Source of the DNA: Hymenobacter sp. BRD128
GTDB taxonomy: Bacteria > Bacteroidota > Bacteroidia > Cytophagales > Hymenobacteraceae
DNA length: 64,000 nucleotides
NCBI RefSeq assembly: GCF_013256625.1
Contig: NZ_CP053908.1
Span: forward strand, 186,001 to 250,000
Direction: 5' to 3'
Positions 8,539 to 18,630 of this stretch are shown piece by piece (within the stretch, counting starts at the first letter, position 1; every line of letters begins with the position of its first letter). The notes under the pieces were generated by a model that saw only the letters and a list, made by a program, of their open reading frames with translations, did no database searches and was not told where the DNA came from. The position numbers and the translations under genes are program-made.

Positions 8539-11500
8539 CTATTTCTTCTTGATGCTATCCGCGCGCACGGCCCCGTTGGCGGCGGCTGTCGAATCGGTCA
8601 GGTGCTGGTCGCGGCGTTTTTGCTCGTCTTTATCCAGCTTGTCCTGCTTGCGGGTCTGGCGGCTGTCTTTCTTCACATCGCGGCTCACCTTGGCGAACAG
8701 GTCCTTAAAATTGTCGTAGTCGCGCTGGAAAACCAGCGAGGCGCCCGTGCGCACGATGGCGCCGTCGATGTCTTCGTAGCTGTTCTGGCGGAAGGCACGC
8801 AGGCGCAGGCGGCCATCGGCCAGCAGCGTGTATTCGAGGCTCACATCGCCGGCAAAGTTGCTGGCCGCGCTGCTGCCCTGGGTAGCCTGGGTGCCGGTGT
8901 TGCCGCTCAGCGGCACGTCGGTGCCCAGCCGCACGGTAAGGCGGTTATTCAGCAGTTGGCGGCGCACAGCCACGTTGAGGTCGGTGCGGCCCTGGGCCGA
9001 GCCGCTGGTGTAATCGGCCTGGTTGGTCACGCCCAGGTCGATGCCCAGGCCGGCTAGGTACTTGCCGGTCAGATTCTGGAGCTGGTCGGTGAGCACCTGG
9101 CTCACCGAGCCGCGCAGCTGGCTAGCCACTACGCCCTCGCCAGCCGTGGTCTGGAAGGGGTTTTGCTGAATAAACCGGCCCAGCACGAGCAGTGAAAACA
9201 CCTGCTTGCTGAGCTCCGAAGTCTGGCTAGGCTGGCGCAGATTGCCGAGCACGGCCTCCACCTCGGCCCCACTGGGCTGCTGGTCGAGCTGGCCGGCTGC
9301 GTAATATCAAACCCGATGGTAGGCTTGCTGAGCTGGTCCGTGGCCTTAATCAAGACATTAAACGGCAGTAGGTTGCGCGATACCGTGCTGGCCGTGGGGT
9401 CGAGGGTGCCTTGGGCGGCCAGCAGGTCGGCCGGGGCGGCCTTCACCCGGTATGAGGCCGTAATGTTGATATCGGCGTTGTAGGGGTCGCCGGTCCACAC
9501 GATATACGAGCCGTTGGTGATGATGAATTCCCGCGTGGCCAGGCCATACAGCGAGAGCTTGTACTTGCCCCGGCGCACATCGAGGCGGCCGGTCAGCGTA
9601 AGGTTGCCGCTTGGGTCGAGGGTGGTGGTGAGCGTGCCGGCAGCGCGCACGCGCAGGTTGTCGCCGCTCACCGGGTCCACAACGAAGGTGAAGGGCGTCT
9701 TATCCGAAATTGTAATGGTCGCCGTGAGGTCGTAGCCGAAGCTGCTGGTATTCACCGAGTCGGGCTCGGTGAGGGCCACTAGGTGGGGCTTGGGCTTGAG
9801 CTTGAGGTCCACAAACTGCACGATGCCTTCGCGGGCCACCACGCTGGGGTCGGCCGAGGGGTTTTCCACCGTCAGGTCTGAGCCATCTACCACCGTAGCC
9901 ACGGTATTGATTTTAATGAGCGACAGCGGCCCCGTCAGGCGGGTGTCCGAGTCTACCACCAGGCGGCCGTAGTACAGCGTATTTTTCTCCGTGCGCTTGC
10001 TTCGCACAGCCAAAAACTTATTGGTCGTTACGTGCAGGTCAAAGGCGTAGTCAATCAGATTTTTAGTAAGCAAATACCCGTTAGCCACCGCCTTGTTGCC
10101 GGCCGAGTCGAGCACCGTGAAGTTGTTGAAGGCGATGCCTTTATCATCAAACGTCACGGGCTGGCTCACCAGGCGGAACGGCGCCCCTAGCTGCGGCACC
10201 ACAAAGCTGGCATCGGGCGAGGTGGTAAGCTGGCCGCGCACCTGCGGCGCGCTCGTGGTACCCGCAATATTGAGCTGCCCACTCAAAAAGCCCGTGCTTT
10301 GGCTGATTTGCCCAGCCGAGAACGGCTCGGCCGTTTTCACGTTGAGCCGGGCTACGTCGAGCACGAAGGCTAGCGGCGTGGCATTGGGCGCCGTGTTGTA
10401 GGTGCCGCGCAGCGTCGCATCGTTGCCGCCGCCGCCGGTGAGGCGGGCATTCACGTCGTAGCGGTCGGCCACCGGATTGCTGGCCTGCAAAGCCAGGTCG
10501 CCCAGAATAATCTTATTATACAGTAGGTCTTTGATGGTCAGATTAGCCGTAAAAGCCTGCTTCTTGGTGCCCAGGCCCCGCGCCACGGCTTCGCCATTGA
10601 GCGTGCCGCCCAGCGTGGAGTCGCGCTGCCCGATGGCCCGGCTCACGATACCCAGGTTGAACTGCTCGAAGCGCACGGCCAGCGGCGAGGTGTTCACGGC
10701 CGGGTTCTGGCTCTGCACCACCAGCGCCGACGAGCCGTTGCTCAGGCGCAGGTTATTAGCCACGATGGTGCCATCGGCGTTGTAACGCACGTAGTTGCCG
10801 GTGCCGGCCGTCCAGGTATCGTAGTTGATAATCTGCTCGGGTGCGGCCTCAAACTGGTAGGCGTCGCGCCCGTGCTGCTCCAGGGCTTCTACGGTGCCGG
10901 CCAGGGCTAGCCGTTCGCGGTTGCTGCTGTCGCCGAGGAAAGCTACGCGGGTATGTATCTTGTTATCAGCCAGAAAGCCAATTGCGCTGGGGCGGCGCAG
11001 CGAGAGGCTGCTATCCTGCCGGGCGCGGGCTAGCCGCAGGGCGTAGTCGAGCTTTTGCGCGTCCGAACCCACATTAAGCCGGAGCGAGTCGAGCCGGTAG
11101 TTCTGGTAGCGCACAAAGCGGATAGTGGTCTGGGCCGTGAGGCGGGCGGCCGCGCGGCTGTAGTCGCCGGCCAGCACGAAGGGCGATACCCGCTTCAGGC
11201 CCGTCACAAACTGCGTCAGCAGCCGGGGCTGCTTCACGCGCACGGAATAGGTAAACTGCCGGTTGGCGCCAGGGTCGCGGAAGGGCGTCACCCCATCGAG
11301 GTGAAAATAGCGGTTGATGTGCTTTTGCAGCTCCGTCGCCAAGTCGCCCAGGTGCACGTTGCCGTCGAGGTTGATAGCCGCCACGTTCGAGTTGAAATCC
11401 ACCGCCGTGCGCGTAGCGTTCTGCACGATGCGGCCCTGCACCGAGTCGAGCGCAAACGGCTGCTTATCCTTTACAATCACGATGTGATTGCCGCTGAACG

Positions 11501-13763
11501 TGCCGTTAATCGTGTTCAGGCTCGACCCGCGCAGGTTAGCTGCCAGGTCGCCCTTCACCTGCAAATTGCCGCCCTTGTAGAAGCCCAGCGCCGTGAGGTT
11601 GGCTCCGCGCAGATTCAGCGAGGTCACCTCGTAGCTGGGGTTCTTCGCATCGCGCAGGTTTACCACGGCCTTCAGGTCGAGGTCGAGGTTGGGGTCGGAG
11701 TGGCTACTGGCCGCAATGGTGTACTTGCCCCGGTCAATGTCCACGGCCGTGCTCACGCCGTGGTAGGTGTAGCCGTTGTAGCGGGCGCTTTGCACATTGG
11801 CCGTTAGCTTGCCCACCAACGTGTTAGGGTCCTGCAAGTTACCCGTCGCATTGATGCGCCCGGTGCCGGTAATCGGTCCGATGGTCGGGTCTTTCAAGAG
11901 CTTGCCCGCGTCGAAGTTCTGCACCGCGAAGGTGCCCACCAGCGGCTGCTGGCCATTGGCCTGCTTGGCCCCCAGCTTGCCCGAGAAGGCCACGTTGCCA
12001 TAAGTCGAGCGCAGCTTCAGGTTGGTATTGAAGGCCAGCGTGGTGGGCCGGCCGGTGAAGGTGCCGCTCACCGAGAGGCTAGGGGGGAGGCTGATGCTGG
12101 CCGGTACCGTGCCCTTGGGTAGTATGCTCAGCAAGTCGGCGCGCGTGGTGTTGAAGCGCTGAATATCAAGGTCTACAAAGAGGCGGCTATCCACATTGGG
12201 CAGGCCCACAATGTGGGCCCGGCGCGCCTGCACCACCGTGTTGCGCAGCCCCACAAAGTCGAGGTTGCGCACCAGCAGGTCGCCCAGCCGACCTGTTACC
12301 AGCCCGCTGAGCAAAATACTTTGGTTGGGGCCGGTGGTGAAAGGCGGCGTGTCGGCCAGGCTCGGCACCAGGTACAGCACGTCGCGGAAGCCTAGCCGGG
12401 TATTGCGCAAATCACCGCTCAAACCCAGGTTGGGCAGGTCGGCGGCGATGGCGCTCAGGCTCTTATACCGCATTCCCAGGCTGCGCCGGATGTGCGAATT
12501 GGGCGTCACGAGGTTGAGGCTGTCCAGCTTGATTTCGACCGAGTCGTACACCGCGTTGGCCCTGGCTGAGGTAATAGCAAAGCCGCTTATGTCCTTACCC
12601 GCCAGGTCGTCAATCTTCACGGTGGTACGGTTCTCGGTAAACACCAGGTCGCGCGTATTCAGCACCAAATCAGTGAAATGCAGGTGGCTGTAGTCGAGCG
12701 CCGGGTAGCGGCTTTTCAGCTTGGGGTCGTTGAAGTTGTCGAAGTTCACCGCCACCTGGCTGATGTCGGACTGACCCAGCGTGACGCGCCATTTCAAAGG
12801 CGCGGTGGTGGCTTTTTGCACGGCCTCGTTCACCTTGCGCACGGCTTTGGCGGGATTGATAACGCGCTGTTCCACCGGCACATTCTTATTCTGCGCGTAA
12901 GCGAAGGTGGTGTTTTTCAGCGTCAGCTTATCAAGGTCGATGTGCTCCTTTATCAGGTCGATGTTTTTGGCCGTGACATCGGCTAGCCCAATATTGGTGT
13001 CGATATACTGCGCCGAGGGGCCATTCTTATAAGTAAAGGCCACGTCTTCCAGCGTCGCCTTATTCAGGCCAAATGTCAGGGCTAGCGGCTTGGTGGGTTT
13101 GTTGTCCGCCAGCTCGGGCGCGGTTTTGGTTTGCTCCATGCGGATAGCGGCGTGGCGCAGCGTCGCGTTATCCACCTTGTACACCGACTTATCCACATTC
13201 ACCTCGTCCATGTTCACGAGCAAGTCGCCGAGCTTGGCGCGCAGGTCGGAGCCAGCTACCTGGTCTTGCTGCGTAAACAGAATAGTGGCCAGGTGCACCT
13301 TGCCAATGTCATACTTCAGCCCCGAACTGGTTGTATCGACCGGCGCCGTGGGGCTGGTGAAGGCCTTGATAATGAAGTCGTAGTTGGTAACGCTGTCGGG
13401 TTCGGTGCGCGTCAGGCGCACGCGGCCGTTTTCCAGCTCCACGTCCTTGATATTCACCTGCTTGTGCAGCAGGGCAAAAATATCAATGCTCACGCCCAGG
13501 TGGCCCACGCTCAGCAGCGTATCGCGCTGCTGGTCGGCCAGGTATACATTGTCGAAGTTGATGGCGTGCCGAAAATCGGTGCGGAAGGTGCCGAGCCGCA
13601 CTTCGGTTTTCAGCTTATCACGCAGGTAGCCTTCGGCCCGCCGCGCCACAAAGTCTTGACCGGCTGGAAACTGCAGGTACACAACAACACCAATTACCAG
13701 CAGCAAAACCAGCGCAATCAGCCCAAAGACAACGTACAGAAAGCGCCGTAGATAAACTGACAC
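8539..13763 (-). CDS. tamB: Translocation/assembly protein TamB (DUF490), one-base frameshift in this sequence
   Basis: Two overlapping frames make one protein of about 1741 residues. The first (13763 to about 9268) starts with a membrane anchor (LIALVLLLVIGVVVYL) and continues as the long repetitive beta-rich AsmA/TamB rod, with many 'ATGNLQDP' and 'GTLNGEAVARG' style repeats. It runs off frame after GFDITQPA. The second frame (to 8539) carries the DUF490 end: AEVEAVLGNLRQ, QVFSLLVLGRFI, and a strand-rich domain, then a charged tail. Adding one G to the GGGG run (plus-strand 9267-9270) restores one frame. TamB bridges inner and outer membranes and here sits directly upstream of its TamA-like partner. 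Confidence 0.85.
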
Positions 13764-13975
13764 AGGCAGAAAAAGGAATGCGAAGCCGCGCCCAGCTTCA
13801 ATAAAGGAACAGAATTATGGCTTTCCAAACGGGAAACTGCCGGCTGGGGTTGGCTAAGGCCCGGCGGAAAGCATCTACTAAGGTTGTGCTTGGCTAGGTA
13901 TACCACGTTGCCCACTAGGATTTTTGGGGCGCGGCACCTAGCCAGCAAACTCATTGTTGGCCGTTACTTTGCCCC

Positions 13976-14950
13976 ATGCAGCCTACTTCCGCCCCCGATT
14001 ACCGCCCACTCATTCGCCAGGCTTTCGCCGAAATGGAGAAAGTGGTAGTGGGCCAGCGTGCCCTCGTCAACCGCCTGCTGATTGGCGTTTTCACCGGCGG
14101 CCACATCCTGCTCGAAGGGGTGCCAGGGCTAGCCAAAACCCTTACCGTGAGTACCCTGGCCCAGGTGCTGCACCTGCACTTTCAGCGCGTGCAGTTTACG
14201 CCCGACCTGCTGCCCTCCGACCTTGTGGGCACCATGATTTACAACCAGAACCAATCGGTGTTTGAGGTTAAGAAAGGACCCATCTTCGCCAACCTCGTGC
14301 TGGCCGATGAAATAAACCGCTCGCCGGCCAAGGTGCAGAGCGCGCTGCTCGAAGCCATGCAGGAAAACCAGGTCACCATCGGCGAAACGACCTATCTGCT
14401 CGACCGGCCCTTCCTGGTGCTGGCCACCCAAAATCCGGTGGAGCAAGAGGGTACCTACCCACTGCCCGAGGCGCAGGTCGACCGCTTTATGCTGAAAGTG
14501 CACGTCGATTACCTCAAAAAAGCCGACGAGCTAGAGGTGATGCGGCGCATGGCCAACCTGGGTTTTAAGGGCGATGTGCAGCCGGTGCTGACCAAGGAGG
14601 ACATTTTTGGTATCCGCAACCAGATAAACCAGGTGCAGATTTCGGATACGCTGGAGAAATACCTGATTGAGCTGGTGTTTGCCACGCGCCGCCCGGCCGA
14701 CTACGACCTGCCCGAGTTTGCGCAGGCCGTGCAGTTTGGGGCTAGCCCGCGCGCCAGCATTGCGCTGCACCGCGCCGCCCGCGCCGTGGCTTACCTGGAC
14801 GGTCGTGACTACGTGCTGCCCGAAGACATCAAGGACGTGGCCGAGGACGTGCTCAACCACCGCATCCTGATGACCTACGAGGCCGAGGCCGACGGCATTC
14901 GCACCCACGATTTGATTGAGGCGATTTTGCGCAAGGTGCCGATTTCTTAA
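13976..14950 (+). CDS. MoxR family AAA+ ATPase
   Basis: 324 residues, the usual size. Walker A GVPGLAKT (residues 48-55), Walker B LADEINR, sensor segment ATQNPVEQEGTYPLPEAQVDRF, and the C-terminal lid with GASPRASIALHRAARA and YVLPEDIKDVAEDVLNHR are the MoxR signatures. MoxR ATPases act as chaperones that help mature von Willebrand-factor (VWA) proteins or enzyme complexes. The usual partners (DUF58 and VWA-domain genes) are not downstream; a small secreted protein follows instead. A TAnnTTTG-like box (TTACTTTG, 13964-13971) sits 4 bp before the ATG, so if it is the promoter a slightly later start would be needed. Confidence 0.9.
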   Translation: MQPTSAPDYRPLIRQAFAEMEKVVVGQRALVNRLLIGVFTGGHILLEGVPGLAKTLTVSTLAQVLHLHFQRVQFTPDLLPSDLVGTMIYNQNQSVFEVKKGPIFANLVLADEINRSPAKVQSALLEAMQENQVTIGETTYLLDRPFLVLATQNPVEQEGTYPLPEAQVDRFMLKVHVDYLKKADELEVMRRMANLGFKGDVQPVLTKEDIFGIRNQINQVQISDTLEKYLIELVFATRRPADYDLPEFAQAVQFGASPRASIALHRAARAVAYLDGRDYVLPEDIKDVAEDVLNHRILMTYEAEADGIRTHDLIEAILRKVPIS

Positions 14951-15097
14951 GGACGGTTTTTCTGGAGCGGACAGTGGTAGAGCAAGCTCATGAAAGCTTA
15001 ACCTTTCGAAACCTGACTACGTTAGAGGCCAACGCGGATACCCGCCGAAGCAGCCTGCTGGCTAGCTAAGTGTTTGTTCACTAAAACCTTAATTCCG

Positions 15098-15364
15098 ATG
15101 AAAAAGCTGCTCATTCTTGCCGCTATGCTGACTGCCGGTGCCTACTCGGCCAATGCCCAGACTGGCACGACCACGACTACCACGCGTCAGACCACTACGA
15201 CGCCCGCGACTACCACCACTACGTACCCTACCCAAACCACTGCGCCATCTTCGACCACGGTAGAGTCGACTACTACAACGGCCCGGCCGACTGACCCCAA
15301 CACTATGACGATACCAACCGGCCGGCGTGTAAAGGCTAACCATAAGAAGGTAAAAATTAAGTAG
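15098..15364 (+). CDS. Small threonine-rich secreted protein
   Basis: 88 residues starting at ATG 15098 (MKKLLILAAMLTAG...ANAQ, a clear signal peptide). After cleavage near residue 21 the protein is almost all Thr, Pro and Ser (TTTTTTRQTTTTPATTTTT), ending in a basic tail (RRVKANHKKVKIK). No family is recognisable. The low-complexity body looks like a periplasmic or cell-surface linker. It is followed at once by a bidirectional terminator. Confidence 0.65.
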   Translation: MKKLLILAAMLTAGAYSANAQTGTTTTTTRQTTTTPATTTTTYPTQTTAPSSTTVESTTTTARPTDPNTMTIPTGRRVKANHKKVKIK

Positions 15365-15397
15365 TAGCCAGTCGAAAACCGACTACTATAATAGTAT

Positions 15398-15434
15398 AAA
15401 AAGCCCGACCGCAAGCATTTGCAGCCGGGCTTTT
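15398..15434. terminator. Bidirectional terminator between convergent genes
   Basis: AAAAAGCCCG ... CGGGCTTTT forms a stem with A/T tracts on both sides, between the small secreted protein gene and the leftward glycosyltransferase. Confidence 0.8.
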
Positions 15435-15449
15435 GCGTGCAGGGTGAGG

Positions 15450-16652
15450 CTAGCCGGCCGCGTTTTCTAAAATACCGCGCATCCGTGCCGCCAGCCCCAC
15501 CCGGTCAAACGCCGTGTGAGCTAGCTGCTGGCCCCGCTCACCAGCCGCAGCCAGGGCCGCTGGGTTGGCCAGGGCTGCTTGCAGGCAACGAGTCAGGGCC
15601 GATGCGTCGTCGGCGGGCGTGTACCAGCCGCAGCCGTGGGCTTCAACCAGCTTTTTAGTCCAGCCGGGGTTGGTAACTACCACCGGCGTGCCCACGGCCA
15701 GCGCATCGTAGAGCTTAGCCGGCGAGTTGGCACCGAGTACCGGCAGGCCCAGGAACGACACCACGGCTATCTCGGCCAATCCAAACCAACTGAACACGGC
15801 GTGGCGCGGCTGCCCGCCCACCAGCCGGATGCGCCCCGGCCAGCGCGCCGCCGCCGCCGCCACCAGCGGCGCGTAGTAGCCGTGGCCCAGAAATAGAAAT
15901 GTCACGGTTGGTTCGGCCGCTACCAGCGCCTCAGCAGCGGCAACCACCGTGGGCATAGCATTAGCTCGCCCGAAGGTGCCGGCGTAGAGGACCACCCGCT
16001 GCCCGGCTAGCCCCTGCGCCTGGCGCAGAGCCGCCACGGCGGCCGGCGTGGCGCGGGCCGCCAAGTCGAGGTCGGTGCCATTGAGTAGCGTCGTGATTTT
16101 ACTTTCGGCAATGCCTAGCCCGGCCACGTAGGTGCTCATATCGGGCGAGAGCGGCACAATGTGCGCCGCGCTCTGGTACAGCCGTTTTTCGAGGGCAAAT
16201 AGCTGCTGCCGGGCCAGCGCCGTGGGCACCGCGCCCATCGCCACCGGAAACGAGGGCCACAAGTCCTGCACCTCAAACACCCACGGCACGCCCCAGTGCC
16301 GCGCCACGCGGCTAGCCGCCCAGGCCGCCGTAAGCGGTGTGCTAATGCCCCATACCACATCGGGCCGCGCACTGCGGCGGCCGGCGCGCACTGCCCAGGC
16401 CGCGTACTGAACAAACGCCAGCGCCCGCCGCGCCGGCCCCATCTTGTTGTCGTAGGGAATGTTAGCTTCCAGCAGTTCCACACCCGGCGGCACCCAGGGC
16501 CACTCGTGCGTGAGCTGCTGGCTGCGCCAGGCGGGCGTAGTTAGCAGGGTAACCCGGTGGTGCTTGGCGATTTCAGCCAGCAGCGTGTAGTGCCGGCTCG
16601 TGGCCGGGCAGTCGGGACTGGTGTGGTACTGGCTGAAAACGGCAATGTGCAC
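15450..16652 (-). CDS. Glycosyltransferase family 4 (WbuB-like)
   Basis: 400 residues with a GTG start at 16652. N-terminal Rossmann half begins MHIAVFSQYHTSPDCPATSRH, as in WbuB-type transferases; the C-terminal half carries VVLYAGTFGRANAM and the donor-binding region NSPAKLYDALAVGTPVVV, the GT4 nucleotide-sugar motif. 'VFEVQDLWPSF' (residues ~126-136) is also typical of this group, which adds sugars (often acetamido sugars) during O-antigen or capsule synthesis. No other polysaccharide biosynthesis gene is nearby, so the pathway is not shown. It lies 52 bp downstream of gldB on the same strand, with an inverted repeat in the gap. Confidence 0.85.
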   Translation of the reverse strand: MHIAVFSQYHTSPDCPATSRHYTLLAEIAKHHRVTLLTTPAWRSQQLTHEWPWVPPGVELLEANIPYDNKMGPARRALAFVQYAAWAVRAGRRSARPDVVWGISTPLTAAWAASRVARHWGVPWVFEVQDLWPSFPVAMGAVPTALARQQLFALEKRLYQSAAHIVPLSPDMSTYVAGLGIAESKITTLLNGTDLDLAARATPAAVAALRQAQGLAGQRVVLYAGTFGRANAMPTVVAAAEALVAAEPTVTFLFLGHGYYAPLVAAAAARWPGRIRLVGGQPRHAVFSWFGLAEIAVVSFLGLPVLGANSPAKLYDALAVGTPVVVTNPGWTKKLVEAHGCGWYTPADDASALTRCLQAALANPAALAAAGERGQQLAHTAFDRVGLAARMRGILENAAG

Positions 16653-16661
16653 GCTGGAGAG

Positions 16662-16704
16662 TTAGGAGTTATGAATTACCACTTTTGCAATTCTTCACTC
16701 CTAA
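16662..16704. repeat. Inverted repeat between gldB and the glycosyltransferase
   Basis: TTAGGAGTTATGAATT (16662-16677) pairs with AATTCTTCACTCCTAA (16689-16704) with two mismatches. It is AT-rich compared with its surroundings and abuts the gldB stop codon. Confidence 0.6.
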
Positions 16705-17718
16705 TTATTTTTTGGGTCGGTAGTGCGACTCGTTCAGGATGTGCTGGGTGTCTTTGTCGGCCATGAGCTGGGCTAGGGTCACGCCCGAGTGCTCGGCCAT
16801 GTACTTGCGCACTATCTGCAGGCCCACCCACTGGCCCACCCGGCCGGGGCAGGTGCGGTCGATTTCGGGCACGTTGGGCCGCTCGCCCACGTATTTCTGA
16901 ATGACGAACGGCGTAGTACTGAACAGCAGATTATTCTCCAGAAAATGCCCCCAGATGCGCGCCTCGTTGAATTTTACGTTGGCCAGGTCCTTGCCCGAGT
17001 AGCCAACGAGCAGCGAATCGGGCGTGCAAGGCAGCACCGCCCCGGCAAAGTAGAGGCGCTTGCCCTGGTCCACCATCTGGTCGAGCATGGAGGTGGCCGT
17101 GAGCTGATGGCGGTTGTACTTGCTCGATACGGCCAGCGCCAGCGTGGGCAGCACGTAGGCGGGCCGGTAGCGCCGCAGCATGTACTGGGGCAGGTCGGGC
17201 CGGTACTTAGCCTGCGGCCCGGCAAACCAGTCTAAGCTGATAACCAGCAGGCTGTCATTGACATAAATATCCTTGCCGAGTAGCCCGCTCACGTAAGTGG
17301 TGGCTACGGCCGGCGCCTTAAAATCGGGAAAATAATATTTTATCCGCCCAAACATTCCCGCCATATTCTGCCGTAGGCTAGCCGAGTCGGCAAAGGCGGT
17401 GGCGGTTTGTTGGCTCAACTGCTGCAAGGCGGGGTTAGTAGCGAGCTGCGCCAGGGCCTTGGCTAGGGTATCGGCCGGCGCCTGACCAGCTTGCAGATAG
17501 TAGCGCGCAAAAACCGGGTTGGCGCGCATAAACTGCAACCCTTCGGCCGGATTCTTAATCTGGAAGAAAGGCCGTTCGAGGCGCTGTAGGTGCACAGCAG
17601 CGGCCGGCGCATCGGCGGCGGGGTCGGGGCGGCAGCCATCGGCCGCGCCCTGGCGGCAGCTAGCCAGCAGCCCGGCGGCGGCCAGTAGTAGCGCCGATAT
17701 AGACGAAGAGAGTTTCAA
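16705..17718 (-). CDS. gldB: Gliding motility lipoprotein GldB
   Basis: About 337 residues. I place the start at TTG 17718, which gives a compact lipoprotein signal MKLSSSISALLLAAAGLLASC with Cys21; the longer frame to 17739 would overlap the promoter box at 17737-17744. Family landmarks are LQRLERPFFQIK near the N-terminus, 'VATTYVSGLLGKDIYVNDSLLVISLDWF', YRPAYVLPTLALAVSSKYN, and the C-terminal DTQHILNESHYRPKK. GldB is a membrane-anchored lipoprotein required for gliding in Flavobacterium and tied to the T9SS/gliding machinery. Its exact role is unknown. Confidence 0.85.
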   Translation of the reverse strand: MKLSSSISALLLAAAGLLASCRQGAADGCRPDPAADAPAAAVHLQRLERPFFQIKNPAEGLQFMRANPVFARYYLQAGQAPADTLAKALAQLATNPALQQLSQQTATAFADSASLRQNMAGMFGRIKYYFPDFKAPAVATTYVSGLLGKDIYVNDSLLVISLDWFAGPQAKYRPDLPQYMLRRYRPAYVLPTLALAVSSKYNRHQLTATSMLDQMVDQGKRLYFAGAVLPCTPDSLLVGYSGKDLANVKFNEARIWGHFLENNLLFSTTPFVIQKYVGERPNVPEIDRTCPGRVGQWVGLQIVRKYMAEHSGVTLAQLMADKDTQHILNESHYRPKK

Positions 17719-17736
17719 GCTCGGAGTATTTTTGTG

Positions 17737-17744
17737 CAAAATTA
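17737..17744 (-). promoter_or_regulatory. Bacteroidota -7 box TAATTTTG for gldB
   Basis: A perfect TAnnTTTG on the minus strand, 19 bp upstream of the TTG I use as the gldB start. It supports that shorter start. Confidence 0.55.
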
Positions 17745-17800
17745 CACTTTCCCAACGCCCTATCCCGTTTCACAGGACAAAACACTACCTGCATCACTGT

Positions 17801-18511
17801 ATGAAAAAACTATTTCTTACGCTTGCGGCCTTAGCCGTAGCCCCCGCCGCGTTCGCTCAAGTCGAAATCGGATTGAAAGTATCGCCGTCTATTTCGTACC
17901 TACGCACCAGCTCGCCTTCCAGCACTTCATTTCAAAGTGAAAGCAGCAAGTTCAGCTTTGGCGGCGGCGTGTTTTTGGATTATTTCTTCGGCGAGAATTA
18001 TGCGTTCAATACCGGGCTGTTTTTAACCGGTAAAGGCGGGAGTTTTTCGTATTTAGAAAACACGGGCACTACTCCGAGTGTACCCCCCACGCCATCGCCG
18101 TCAAGTACTACAAGGGTTACCCAGAAGCTTGCCATGCAATATCTGGAGATTCCGCTCACCCTCAAACTATTCACCAATGAAGTAGCGCCCGCGACCCGCG
18201 TTTATTTTCAGGTGGGTGGCTCGGTGGGCTTTCCGGTTTCAACGCGCGTCAACGGTGATAAATTCTATACTGACCCCTATAACGGTAATTCCCAAACTGA
18301 TGCTTTCGCGCACGTTTTCCCGGTCGATGCTGGCCTCATTGGCGGCCTCGGCCTAGAATACCAGCTAGGCAAAAGCACCAAGGTACTTACGGGTTTAAGT
18401 TACCACCACGGGCTCGTAAACCTAGACCACTACTTCGAGCGCACCCGCGGTTTTAGCGACGTAACCATCAAGAACAGTGTGTTTGCGCTCGACCTCGGAC
18501 TTAAATTCTAG
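17801..18511 (+). CDS. Outer-membrane beta-barrel protein (porin family)
   Basis: 236 residues from ATG 17801. A signal peptide (MKKLFLTLAALAVAPAAFAQ) is followed by an eight-strand-type barrel: VEIGLKVSPSISYL, FSFGGGVFLDYFFGENYAFNTGLFLTGKG, LEIPLTLKLFTNE, YFQVGGSVGFPVS, GLIGGLGLEYQLG and the closing strand NSVFALDLGLKF. This is the common outer-membrane barrel (OMP_b-brl_2 / PorT-like) architecture of Bacteroidota. No enzymatic or ligand motif is visible. It diverges from gldB with only 82 bp between starts. Confidence 0.8.
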   Translation: MKKLFLTLAALAVAPAAFAQVEIGLKVSPSISYLRTSSPSSTSFQSESSKFSFGGGVFLDYFFGENYAFNTGLFLTGKGGSFSYLENTGTTPSVPPTPSPSSTTRVTQKLAMQYLEIPLTLKLFTNEVAPATRVYFQVGGSVGFPVSTRVNGDKFYTDPYNGNSQTDAFAHVFPVDAGLIGGLGLEYQLGKSTKVLTGLSYHHGLVNLDHYFERTRGFSDVTIKNSVFALDLGLKF

Positions 18512-18570
18512 CCCACGGATTCGGCCGGATTTTATAGCCGGTATCCGAGCTGTATCAATCAGCTAAAAAC

Positions 18571-18600
18571 AAAAAGGCTACCCGCAAGGGTAGCCTTTTT
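18571..18600. terminator. Bidirectional terminator
   Basis: AAAAAGGCTACCC GCAA GGGTAGCCTTTTT: a perfect 13-bp stem with A and T tracts between the barrel gene and rng, which converge here. Confidence 0.9.
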
Positions 18601-18630
18601 TAGGGCTGCAAAATTTAGCGAAATAAGGAG

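Noticed and set aside
15098..15364. Thr-rich frame as a chance repeat tract
   Set aside because: A clear signal peptide, a good start and a terminator right after the stop favour a real gene, though its function is unknown.
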